From positions 1 to 19,652 of the forward strand of contig JADIIX010000022.1 in the NCBI GenBank assembly GCA_027604505.1: DNA of 19,652 nucleotides, given 5' to 3'. The notes below the pieces were generated by a model. It did no database searches, was not told where the DNA came from, and saw only the letters and a list, made by a program, of their open reading frames with translations. The position numbers were made by a program, and so were the translations under genes. This document shows, piece after piece, positions 1-11,900 of the stretch; position 1 is the stretch's first letter, and the number at the start of each line of letters is the position of its first letter. Source of the DNA: Gonapodya sp. JEL0774 (Eukaryota; Monoblepharomycota; Monoblepharidomycetes; Monoblepharidales; Gonapodyaceae).

Positions 1-137
1 AATGTGCTGGGAGACGGTTTTAAGTCGCCGAGAATGTGCGTATTATAATTCGATTTCAGTCAACTTTGAAACCCACTACTCACCATTTTCGCGCGATTTA
101 CGACTGAAGCTGGGCCGAATCTCAGATCTCAACAAAG

Positions 138-3100
138 ATGCCCACCACAACAGCCAACGGGCTCCCGTCCGCTTCCACGATCTCGCCCGTTCCTCCTCGT
201 TACCTTGCTGACGAAGATGCGCCAATTGCAAAACTCGAAGCCGAGGATGTTTTCAAAACTCTTTCTGACGATGAGAAGCTGTATGCACATCACTTGGCTA
301 GGGCTTCCTTCGAGGGGACGCGAATCATATTGCGGTGTGTCTCACATAACGCATTGGGTGCGACTTCAACGACGAATTGTCATTGAATTCCATTACGCCT
401 TCCTTACCCTGCGCTCTAGTCAATGCTCCACCGAATCCGAGCCAATTTTCGATCTGATCCTCAACCTCTTCTCCCAAAAGTCACAAGAAGTTCTCAAGCG
501 AGAGTCGGGAGTGTCAGACGAGGACTGGACCGCGCTTCTCCAATACGTGGCGCAGGTTTTGTCGAATAATGGTAATTACAAGAGTTTCGGGGATACTATT
601 TTTGTGCCGAGGTTGTCCGAGAGAGAGTTTGCGAGAGTCGTGGCCGTGAGCGGAAGTGAAGAGGTAAGCCTTGCACACGGAGAAGTTTCCAAAACCTCAC
701 CTGATCACGCTTACCTTGCTCCGTTAGGCGCGTGCCCTTTTCAAGTCCCATGCCTCTTCTATCTATGCCACGAACTTCTCTGAACCGCGACTTCACCTCG
801 GATTCCTCGACGAGGGCCATCACACCGCGTTCTACTCCGGCCCCATCACCCACGCCGAAATCGACGCCGTGCAGAAAGTACTCGAGGCGAATGGAGTTTC
901 GCCGCTCAATACGAGGCTAGCCAAGACTGGGGATAAGGAGTTTGTCCTCAAGGTTGCGTCCGCCAACAGAGCCGATAGCAAAACACTCCAGATGTCGGAT
1001 GGTGGTAAGGTTACGGTTGAATTCGGAGATCATGCGACTGAAATGGCAAAAGTGAGTTAGTGAAGATGGGATGGCAGTGATGTCGCATAAACTCGAACCT
1101 GGTCTCATTGCTCAACGATTCGGACAGGTCGCCGCCGAAATGAAACAAGCCCTGAAATACGCGCCTAACGATAACGCTCGCAAAATGGTCGAGGAGTATA
1201 TCAAGTCGTACGAGACAGGAGACATGGAGGCCCACAAGGAAAGCCAAAAGTGGTGGATCAAGGACGTTGGACCTGTTGTGGAGGTGAGAAGTCTTCAATC
1301 AGACGGATGATCGTGCGGGGAAAAGCTTTGAATGCATCAATATCTTTCCTTTACTGAGCAGACTAACGTCGGCTTCGTTGAGACCTACCGAGAGTGAGTT
1401 ACTTGCCTCTGTCCACTCATTTTCTTAAGTCACACCCGCCACCACACTATCAAAGTCCCGCTGGCGTACGCGCTGAATGGGAAGGCTTTGTTGCTGTGGT
1501 CAACAAAGAGAGGACAAGAATATTCCAGGAGATGGTCCAAAGGGGTAAGTAAGATGACCGTCCCCGTTCAGCAGCTCACACATCGTTAACTATTATGCTA
1601 TTGGTCTTTAATCCGGCGGTAGCTCCGGACTTTATTAAACAGCTGTAAGATGTGCTCTTGCCATAAGTGATACCACTTGAGACTCACACCAGGACCCACT
1701 GACAGGCCATGGCCCCAGGATTTTGAGAAACCCGTGTTCAGCAAGCCTGATTTTACCTCCCTTGAAGTGCTGGCGTTTGCGACAGGAGGGATTCCTGCCG
1801 GTATTAACATTCCAAACTACGACGGTACGTTCCCTTTTGTGTGGACCCCTTCTGCTCTGGAAAGCTCACTTCTGTCCACTTGACTGAAGACATCAGGGAA
1901 ACTTTTGGTTTCAAGGTACTGTTGCCACGGACTTGTGATTGTTTGCCGCCCCTGGGATCCTAATTCATCTTGCCTTTGTCCATCACCTAGAATGTCTCTC
2001 TCGGCAATGTTCTGAACGCCAAAGTCCCCAATGTGAAGCTTAGCTTCCTCACTGATTCTGATGCCGAACTAATGGAGAAGCTCCGCGGACCAGCGTTTGA
2101 GGTCCAAGTCGGCATTCATGAACTGCTCGGTGAGTAGATTTAGACCTCCCGTCGCAAGCTTGGAGCTCACCTTGCTGATTTGTCATATGCAAGGTCACGG
2201 CACTGGAAAGCTTTTGACAGAAGAGCCCGCGGGCAAGTTTAATTTTGACAAGGATCACCCTCCCGTGTCTCCCGTGGATGGCAAGCCCATCACTAAGTAT
2301 TACAAAGTTGGAGAAACTTGGAACTCCATATTTGGACCCATAGCGTCCTCGTATGAGGTATGAGTCCCTGTTCTTGTGCAAGGAGAGTTGTTTCTCTCAC
2401 CACACGAGCTCTCCTAATGTACACAGGAGTGTAGGGCAGAGGCCGTCGCCATGTACCTTGCTACATCTCCCGAGATGCTAGAAATCTTTGGGCTGAAAGA
2501 AAAATCCGAGGCCGATGATGTAATGTACATTGCATACTTGATGATGGCGCGGGCAGGGCTCCTCGCACTTGAGTTCTATGAGCCAAAGAAGAAGGTGTGG
2601 GGTCAGGTAAGTCATGTGGAGTCTGCACCCCATCTTCCACTGACCCGTATAGCGCACGGTCCACTCCTACGCCAATCTCTCACTCACACCAGGCCCACAT
2701 GCGTGGACGGTACGCAATTTTGCAGTGTTTCCTTCGTGCCGGAGAAGACTTTGTCCGGATCGATGAAACCTCCGACAACGACCTCATTATCAGGATGGAC
2801 AAGAGCAAGATCCGCACTGTGGGCATGAAAGCCGTCGGGGAGTTTTTGCAGAAGTTACACGTTTACAAGTGCACAGCAGACATTGAGAATGGTAAGAGGT
2901 TTTATGAGGACTACACTGCAGTGCCGGAGCAGTGGGCGGGGTTGCGAGAGATTGTACTGGTACGTTACACATTCGCGAATTGTTTCCCGGCCCTTCACTT
3001 CTGCCTGACACTTGGGGCATCTCAAGGCGAAGAAGCTCCCCCGCAAGTTGTTTGTGCAGGGCAATACTAAAATCGTTGACGGGAAAGTCGTTTGGGTAGA

Positions 3101-3155
3101 CTACGAGGCGACACCGGAGGGGTTGATCCAAAGCTGGTTAGACCGAAACGTGTAA
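138..3155 (+). CDS. DPP3: Dipeptidyl peptidase III (M49 zinc metallopeptidase), complete, 14 exons
   Basis: Cytosolic zinc exopeptidase that removes dipeptides from the N-termini of short peptides. Exons: 138-334, 420-663, 728-1051, 1128-1283, 1362-1393, 1456-1544, 1623-1644, 1706-1824, 1890-1915, 1991-2129, 2194-2357, 2427-2606, 2693-2959, 3027-3155; they total 2088 nt (695 residues plus stop), close to the usual 700-740. Seen in the translation: the family segment NGNYKSFGD near the N-terminus; the M49 zinc motif HELLGH at residues 446-451, split by intron 10; and the second zinc motif EECRAE at 504-509, split by intron 11. Other family-typical stretches are [32 protein letters not shown] and DKSKIRTVG. 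All catalytic ligands are present. The start ATG has A at -3 and is the first ATG of the frame. No signal peptide is seen. Introns are 61-86 bp, and three exons are only 22, 26 and 32 nt. Family assignment is very secure; individual microexon borders are supported by frame and homology. Confidence 0.95.
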
Positions 3156-3273
3156 TTCATTCGATGCAATAGTTTGGCATTTTATTGGGGAGCGGGCCTG
3201 AAATCAAAGATGGACTGTGTTGAAGCTCAAGATCCGTCCGTCAATATATGTACGTCAAACTTGAAGTCCCTTG

Positions 3274-6200
3274 ATGGCGGAGACAAGTGCTTTAGCGGCG
3301 GCGGTGGACGCCCACGTGGAAAGTCCGCAAAGCAACACCTCAGATCATGTCCATGCGGAGGAGGACCCGGACAGGAAAGCGGATCAGAATGCAGCGGACG
3401 GCGTGATTGCCGAGGAGGCTGCCGCGGTGAGAACCAAAGTGAAATCTGGAACAGCCTGATTTATCCATCTTCATTTTGGCTGATCACTGTATCTGCTGTG
3501 TGTCGCCGCCTTGTCATGACTGGTATGGTTCAGGAGCAACACCGACATTTTCCGTTAAAACAGATTGATTCGGGACCGGCTACTCAAGAAGTTGCTTCAA
3601 GTGCGTTTTTTCATATCTCATTTGTGCGATCTGCCCCCTTTTAAGTGGTGAATCGCTCTCACGCGTGTCTCACAGATCCCGCCCATGATCGCACAGGCGA
3701 ACATGGTGAGACTGGCCATCATCTCACCACCCCTCAACTCATCTAAACTCATGTCGTTTATAAAAGCATCTCAATCAGAGAGCGCAAAGAAGCGTCGTGG
3801 TCGACCGCCGAAGCCAAAACTCGCCATTTCGGACTCTGCCGCTGATAGCCCCGAATCAACTCCCGCTGAACCCCTGCAACCAGTGTCACGGCGCCGGGGG
3901 CGACCTCCTAAAACCGCTAAATCTACTACAGAAGCTCCAGTACCTGTGACAGCAGCAACTTTGCCGGCGTCGTCGTCATCATCCCGGAGTCTCAACCGTG
4001 GTATCGGACCTTCTTTCGCTTCTAGTAAACCTATTCATCCATTCTTCGTAAAGCGTGTTATCCAGAGTGTACCACCCGTTATGGCGCCACCGGCCAGCAT
4101 TTCAGTGGTTCCGGATCCATTGGCAACTCCAGGGATACCTTCGCCAACTGAGCTTCCATCGAAAGTTCCTGGGTGCCCTTCTCAAACTGAAGTTTCATCG
4201 GAAAAGCCTCGGAGCTGTTCGCCAACGGTTCTTGGAGCTGTTGTTGGAAAATCGGAAAAGCTTGTTTCCGAGTCGAACGCACACTTAGAACAGCCTCCTG
4301 AACCGATACTCATTCCAGACTCTCCCTTCCGCCACAACCGTGGGGTAGCCATTGCGATAATGCCCATTGAAGGTAATTACGCGCAGTCTGTTCCAGCTCT
4401 TCGTAGGTAATTACGCGCAGTCTGTTCCAGCTCTTCGTTCCGATCAAGTGGAGGAAATACCAACAACGGAAGCTGGTAATCCCGAGTTGATTGTGCCAGC
4501 CTCGGATTTGAACGGTGCTATGGAAGCGGTCATCAACACCCCTCACTGGGACTCATCGAAAGCAGCATACCGGAAACTTGTGGAAGACCTCACATGTAAG
4601 AAGAACATTGTTTCATGGCCTCTTGAATTTGTGAAACTGACTGGGTACCGGCTGTAGCCTCTAGTTCCAGTTCGGCACCTCGTCGCTCACTTCGCCGCCC
4701 AACCAAACATAATGCCACGACACAAACTGTGTCTCCACAGAATCTGCCTACACAACCCCCAAATCTCCCTGGTTCTGCATTGACTAAGCCAATCAACGTC
4801 GCGACGACCCCAGACTTCTTCCTTACCCCGGCCCAGCGCGCTCAAAAGGCCGTACTAATGGCTACACAAGCACGCGAAGCTGCGCAATTTTTGCAGTCCC
4901 GTCGGCTGCGTGAGGAAGTAGAACGCAGGGATGCAGAGGCAAAGAAACATGCCGAAGCTATGGGTACTCGAGGAGAAGGTATCATTGTGAACCCGTTCTT
5001 TGACAAGGTCAAAAAGAGGGCAGAAGAGGTATTAGTGGGTGGATTGGGTGGTGGGTATGGGACAGGGAATGTGGAGGCGGTGGATGCTGCCTGGCCAGGA
5101 CAAGGCTTGGTGCATATTGCAAGGGACGTCAGTGAATCAACGGGGGCTCGTTGGAAGCACGGTACAACAGTGGGACAGTTTCGGGTGGCTTCTCCGCCCG
5201 AAACCACTTCGACTGGAGAAATCGAGCGAAGATTCCCTTTCGTGGTCCTGGAGCCAGGAGTTCCGGATACTCTGCCACGCCATGGAACGTCACACATACG
5301 TCTCACCTTCCCCATGCTCATCTCCTGCCTCCGTACCCTTTATGGAGAGGAGTCGCTTGCCAAACCTTCCTGCGCCAGATTGCTGTCCCGTCTTTCAAAT
5401 CCGACATCTCTATCCGCTACCCACCAGTCTGCCTCAGAGTTATTGTGTGACAAGTATGCTCCTACAGCTCCATCTGAAGTTCTTGCCAACGGTGACCTCG
5501 CAATCGAAGTTGCCGATTGGCTCCGTAGCTGGAAAGTTTCCGGCCCTGAAGAACGTGCACGTCGTGAAGCTGCTGCTGCTCTTGTAGATCGTCGAGCACG
5601 GAGACGTGGTCGGGGTCGGCGAAAACCTCCGGGCTCCGACGATGATGACTTCGTTGTAACTGAGGACGATTTGAGCGAGGACGATATGGACGATGAACCT
5701 CCTTCCTTGGGGCACCCAACGACCTCAACATTGCTTCTCGTGGGTCCCCCGGGATCCTGCAAGACTGCACTTGTAAAGGTTGTGGCAGCGATGGAAGGGT
5801 ACGAAGTGATGGAGATGGGGGCGAACGAGAGGAGAAATAGGACGGATGTTAGTGGTGTTGTTGGTGGCATTGCCACCACGCATGTGGTGAAAGGTGTTGG
5901 CAGTGCGCTGACCATAGGTGGTGGAGAACAGAAAGCCAATTTTATTGAGTCAATGTGGAGTAAACTCTCGACAGTTGATCTGGTAGGAGAAAAAGGCAAA
6001 AGTGGAACCAGAATGAAGAAGCGAAGGGTGTTGGATGACGCTGATGATAGTGAAGGAGACAACTTGGAACGTTATTTGACTGGGATCCAATTTCCAGTGA
6101 CTGCATCTCGCCGTGTTGACGGGACCTCATCGGATACATTTATTGTTATCGAGGACGAGGAAGAGTGCACAGCTGACATAACCATGGTCGAGGACGGCCC

Positions 6201-8913
6201 CGACAACAGCAACGGTGGCTTCCACGTACAAGGTGATGGGTTGACTGAGGCTCATATTCCTGCACAAGAGAACGATCTGGCGGAAGTCGTGTGTCAAGAA
6301 ACTGATCCTAAGAAATACCGTCCGAATGGCAGCTCAGATAGTGGTAGTGACTATGCCGATGACGACGACTTTCAACCAGGTCATCGACGGGCCGCGAAGC
6401 CGCACAAATCAAAGTCCATGCTCCAGGTAAAGCGCAGTCGTGGGCGTCCCCCTAAATTGACCTCTTCTATTGAGGCCAAAAGTGTTCGTGCTGGTTGGAC
6501 TGGTTCCGAGGCGTCTCACGATACGCTGTCTCATGTGCCTCTTGCCTACAAACCATTACCAAGCGACTCGCAGGCTTCAGTAGACAACGACTCACAGGCT
6601 TCAGAAGCACAGGAGGTTCTCGGATTTAGTGCACTGGCAACTTCTGTCTCACTGAGTGCCGATAGGAATGCAAACAGTTCGAGGGTCACTGACGCTCCAA
6701 CTCAAGCAATAATCGTATTTGAGCAAGCGGACGTGGTTTATCGCGACGATCGTGACTTTTGGAAGATTGTCGCAGAGTTGGCTGCCGAGAGTAGGAGACC
6801 AATAGTTCTTACAGCGAACGGTGAGTTTTTGATTCCTACATGTGAAGAGTAAAGAAGAGATCTATTCATTTCTTTTGCCATATTATCTCCAATAGACGCC
6901 ACTCTCTCGTCGCATCTTCCTCCAGCACTCGAGCCTTTCATGGTCGTACGGGAACTACAACGACCTTCGGTGGAAGAACTTGCCCCTTATCTCAATCTCG
7001 TTGCGCTTCTAGAAGGTAAATGGGTGGATCCTGTAAATGTGGGAAAGATTGCGCTTCATTGCGAGGGGGACGTATCCAAAGCACTTGCAGAGCTTGAGAT
7101 GATGGCCAGAGCAAGTGCAACGCCTATTGAGATCGACTTCTCGACTTCGGAGCTCGAACAAATGGACTTATGCTCATTAAGCAACCCTTTGCGGCGGTTG
7201 AAACGCGCACGTGAGGAAGGCGTCGAGGGAAATGGACTCTACCAAAACTCTGATGGAGCAAAACGAGCCAAGTTCGATCTCGAGAATGATGCGACAGTCG
7301 ATCTCCACTCCACTCGCAAGTCTCCTCCATCGCTCATTCTAGCCGAACATCCTGCTCTGGTGCCTTATGATTCGGTTTGCGATCCAGGCACTGGTGTGGA
7401 GACGAATGTGGAACAATGTGTCACAGAGTTAACGTTCATTTCCGATCGAACCAAAGCCATTTTCTCGTCCCCAGTATCCACGGTCAGAATTATTTCGGAC
7501 CTAGAAGGAACTTCACCGGCTAGTCCTCCACTCCCTGTTCGAAAGCAGAACCTCATTCTATCGATGATGCTTGCCGCTGGGGCTACCATTCTTAATAGCG
7601 CCGAGGCTGTAACAGGGTCACGCAACAGTGGCGATGACAAAGTGTGCACTGCAGAGTCTAAAATGGACAATCACTTCAAACGTCATTTGGAGGACCAGAA
7701 CAGCATCCAAGTAGCCCTCAATGACGTTGCCACTGGACCCAACGAAGCACCGGGAAATGATGCGCCCGGCTTGCAACATAATGACGATTTGAGCGCCAAT
7801 TTGCTTCAGTACGGCGAGAATCCCGGAGAGGCCATTGACATACTCTTCGCCTACGCCGAATTTATGGATGCAGTTGGCATTTTGGACACCACGTTTTGCA
7901 AACAGTGGGTCAATTTCATGGTGAGGTCATTCTCGTTTTTGTTTAAGGACTGTTTGTGCTATTTTGAACTTATCAGACCGGGGGCGTTTTCCCAATTGTA
8001 GGTTCAAGAGCCAGACCTGATGGCCGATGACCTTGATCGCCTCGAGTCGGAATCACCATTGAACCAAGAGGACTACCTTCACCTCTATCCTATACTTCGC
8101 AAACCTCTTGAATGTGAGCTTGGCGATCAACGATATCGGCAGTGCTTTGCAGGAGAGTCCGACAGTGCGAGTATGCTTCGACTGCTCATTGGTGGTGCGC
8201 GCAACATTTTGAATGAGAAAATCGAGCAAATCGTGACCAAATGGGAGGGGACGACCGTACACGATGAGAATGAGACAAAAGCTGTTGAGCCTCGCAGTGG
8301 AACGGAAGTTGAACTTGCTGATATCCATCTCGGACGAATGTTACTCACCGACCTGGAGTCCGACAGGTATGTTCTCCAAGTATTGGAAGCATCATCATAC
8401 CAATGTATGAAATGATAACCCAAACAATCATCACAGGATGCATTACCGCTTTGTGATTCCTCACTCGCTTCGGATGTTTACTACACGTCAAACACGGGTT
8501 GGTCCATCAACCTATTTTTTTACGGAGTATAGGCCAATGGTGCAATTCATACTACGGGATGAAGTAAACAGGCTAAAGTGGGCAAGCACAAAAGATTTGG
8601 AAGCTGCTGCAATGGAAAGTGACATTTCTCGTGGATTGAGGAGGTCGACCAGAAAAAAGTGAGAACTCAGCCGACGAGAACTTGTGCCGCTCACGAATTT
8701 TAACATCAATGGTCTTTTAGGACGATCGTCTACCGACATTTTATGTCATGTGACGAAGACATGCACGAAAAAATTCTTGAACAGCTGAGTAGATTTCGTG
8801 GTCCGCAGAGCGTCAACAGGGATCGGCAGATTAAATACGTAAGGACTATTGAAACCACACTCCGTCTATTAGAGCCAGTAATACCCCAGCATACCAATAG
8901 TATCATTAATTGA
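3274..8913 (+). CDS. ELG1: Elg1/ATAD5-like RFC-type AAA+ PCNA unloader, 10 exons
   Basis: Elg1/ATAD5 is the large subunit of an alternative clamp loader that unloads (SUMO-)PCNA from DNA behind forks in the nucleus. Proposed exons: 3274-3426, 3534-3600, 3676-3705, 3767-4372, 4431-4595, 4658-6820, 6896-7920, 8002-8366, 8437-8658, 8721-8913 (4989 nt, 1662 residues). Seen: AT-hook-like RGRPPK motifs at about 94-99, 127-132 and 935-940; an acidic stretch before a P-loop GPPGSCKT at 703-710; a degenerate Walker B region (IIVFEQADVV, about 1023-1034); sensor-1-like RPIVLTAN; and, after the next intron, a lid-like segment (SVEELAPYLNLVALLEG). This order and wording match Elg1/ATAD5 rather than RFC1. 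About 315 residues separate Walker A and B. Candidate SUMO-interacting motifs are ILIPDS (264) and IVIEDEEE (836). The first three exons are less certain; translation could start at 3685. An upstream ATG at 3210 opens an overlapping frame. Intron 4 lies on a tandem duplication. Confidence 0.85.
4371..4438 (+). repeat. Perfect 34-bp tandem duplication inside ELG1
   Basis: Positions 4371-4404 and 4405-4438 are identical 34-bp units, each beginning AGGTAATTACGCGCAG. The duplication is not a multiple of three: the upstream exon reads into a stop in unit 2 and coding continues in another frame. Each unit carries an AG|GT junction and internal AGs. Splicing from the GT at 4373 to the AG at 4430 removes 58 nt, and splicing to the AG at 4406 removes exactly one 34-nt unit. 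Either restores the downstream frame. The 58-nt version matches the size of the other introns in this window. An assembly or sequencing duplication is the main alternative. Confidence 0.9.
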
Positions 8914-8993
8914 ACATGTATCATATCTAACAAATTGGCTTCGTCGTAACGAAATTCTGAGCGGCTATGCGTGCGAACATTTCGGGAAACATT

Positions 8994-11900
8994 CTAAACA
9001 GAGGCTGAATAGAATCGGACATAGTCGACAAGCATCGCTTGTGAAGAATCTGTTCCTGTCTGCCCACTCCCGATCGCCATGGTGATGGTCAAATAAAAGA
9101 AGTCGTCGAACGGCCATCGCTCAACAGTATCGCCAAAATCCACTTTGTTGGCTGACCAGAAAACCTTGCCATTAGCAAAAAAGGTAACAGAGTTCGCAGA
9201 CCATTCGATCGCGAAGGCATTCCAACCGGAGGCGTCGATGGTCGTTGCGTTTTGCCAAAAGCGAAACTGTGTTTGCAAAGCAGCGTTCGCTTTCCCGCGG
9301 GTGCTCCCCGTATACTCCAAAACGTCAATTTCACCCTGGAGAGGCCAGGAGTCTGTTGAAGTTCCACTTTGTTGTTGCATAAAGATTTGAGTCAGCCTAT
9401 CCCGTTTAAAGTGGATATCGTAACACATACGCACAAAAGAGACACTGTCGACCACGTTTCTGTGGCAACTGGCAGCTTCACTCGGATTTCCATCCGACCA
9501 TACTTGAAGTGCATCAGATTCTCCGTGTCGATGCAACCGGTGGTCCAACCACCTTTACCACGAGTGGCGGACAGAACGAGCATCCCGTTCTCGACTTTAG
9601 CGTTCTCCGCAGAATACACTTCACCTCGCATCGAGCTATTGACTCCAGTCTTTATTTTCCAGACCTTGGGATCCGGAATTCCGGAGTAGCTGAACTCCTC
9701 GCTCCACGTCAAGACCCAGGGTCCAGACGGCTCTGCGGCCGACTCAGCGGTGTTCAGTTGAGAGAGTGACGCGGTAGACGCGACCCCCCAGTTAGCACGG
9801 ATCGCATAAGAGAGCTCAGAGCCCATGTCTTCGGAGAGCTCCCACACCATCACACCGCCTAAGCCCAAGCTCTTCGTGTAGAGTACTTTCGCTTTGATGG
9901 ACTCAGTATCGTCATAGCCTCCATGACACAATTAATGGCCACTTAGTGATGAATACTGCACTTCCGTTGGTTGGATGTTGTGCAGCATGACTCACTAATG
10001 AATGTCGTTCCTTTCAGCAACGATGGCACTTGTGCTGCATTCCACCATGACCGAATCCATTCATTTGCTGCAGCCAACGGACTGTTAAGGTATCCATCAC
10101 CGCGCAGAGTCCTCCAAGGTAAGTAGCCGGCGGTGCCCGACGATGGTTGGTAGAGACCACTATTTGCAGTTGAAGAGACGTACGTCCCATGACCTAGGAA
10201 CAGGGAGAAAATGAAAAGTGACAATCACCGAGTTTCAGTTATTAAGCACTTTACCGTAGAAGGCGAGTCCAGTGGCCAGCTTGTTTTTTGGAACACCTGC
10301 GTTCAGAAAGGCTGAAACGGTCCCTGATACCGAGCCGTAGTCGTAAGGAGATGCCGGATCAGGGTACAACGGCGCATTGAAGCATCCCATTCCTGGCTCA
10401 AAGCACAGTCTTTGCCCTCGACGTTCGATCAAGAATCAAACAAGGAAAACTAACCGCTATATGCTCCGTTACAAAGATCATAGGTCATCAAATTGATCCA
10501 GTCGAGAACTTGTGCCATTTGAGGAAGCAGGTTTTTGTAGGTTGACACGCTCGCGCTGGACGCGATGGTGATCAGCTTGCCGGCTCCGAGCGCGGAGCGC
10601 AGATCCTTGAGCATCAAGAGAAAATTCGACGCATCGTTGGCGTCGACTGTGTTGTAGGATTCTCCCCCACCGCCAGGATCTGTCGCCCGCGGTTCCATTT
10701 TGAGTGACGGAATCGGACAGAAACCAGCCAGACACAACACCATACGCACATTCCCAATCGATGTCCACTCCATCGAAACCGTTGTTATTAAGAAATGCAG
10801 CAACATTGCTAGCAAACGCCCACCGCTTCGTTGGATCCTTTGCGACGTCCGAGAAGTACGTGCTGCTGGTCCATCCGCCCACGCTGAGCACCGACTTCAA
10901 GCCAGGGTACTTTCGTTTCGAAAGCGTGTTGAGAGCGTAAATGAGGCCGCTGTCGACACCCATGAGCTCCCCGTTCGCTCCCACCGAGTAGAACGCGTAG
11001 TTGACGACATTGATACCGGTTAGGTCGATGGTCGTGATGTCGCCCCTAAACGAGATCCAGATTCGTCGATCGTCAAAGATGAAAAAAAAAAAAAGAATAG
11101 GGGCCGTCTAGAACCCGCATACGCACCCCCAATTTGGCATGTACACGACAAACCCCGGCCCAGCTCCCGACGATGGGGCTGGCGGTGGTGCAGCAGGGGC
11201 AGAAGAACTCCCTCCACAACTTGTTCCGTACATTGACTGACATCCCGTGCCACAGCTGCAGATGATTGAAAGAGGTTTGGGTAAGTTCAGCAAGGTGTGA
11301 AAAATAATGGCAAGCGTGCTCAACGACTGCGACTGACTATTCACTGGTGATTCCACAATAACCCCATTGGGAGCAGCACATGTCCCCACATTTGAGATTA
11401 AACTCTGGCCCACACCGGCCCGTGGTGGACACCGGAACCGTAGTGGGCTCTGGCGTGGGCGAACTCGTGCCGGTCGAGGAGGGCGAGGATCCGGTCTTGA
11501 CACACATTTGCGTCGCAGCGTCGTAGTGGAACCCGTTGGTGGAATCGCACACGCACGAAGAAGAAGTCTCGGTGACGCTCGGAATCCAACCGGCGGATGC
11601 GTCGCACGACGGCTGTTCGCACTGTTTGGTGACGGCGTTGTACACGAACCCACGAGTCCACTGAGAACATGGAGCGGCAAAAGCAAAAAAGAAAATGCAG
11701 CAATCAAAGGACGCAGAAAAGAGGGAGGGTTGCACTCCAGACTCACATCACAGACACACGTAAAGGTCGTTCCGGTGCCAGCCATCCAGCCGGTTTCAGT
11801 GTCGCAGGTCTGCGCAATTTGCGTCGCCTCAGCAAACGTCGTCGTCGTGGTCACGGTCGTCGTAACGCGCCGTCGCGCCGTGTAATACACATTCTTTGTG

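Noticed and set aside
41-50. TATTATAATT as a TATA box for DPP3
   Set aside because: The position is plausible (about 90 bp before the ATG), but a single AT-rich word without transcript-start data is not enough.
4372-4410. ELG1 frameshift or pseudogene, because the frame hits a stop just after residue motif NYAQSVPALR
   Set aside because: The stop lies inside the second copy of the 34-bp duplication; splicing with good GT-AG sites restores the frame, and all downstream exons are intact with conserved motifs.
5340-6062. 240-codon minus-strand open frame inside ELG1
   Set aside because: It is the antisense shadow of the ATPase-encoding exon, rich in Ser/Pro/Thr, with no recognisable motif.
8438-8662. 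End of ELG1 at the TGA after RRSTRKK
   Set aside because: A GTGAGA donor sits just before this TGA, and a matching acceptor at 8720 opens a further 64 codons in frame (62-bp intron); I prefer the longer end, though intron retention would give the shorter one.
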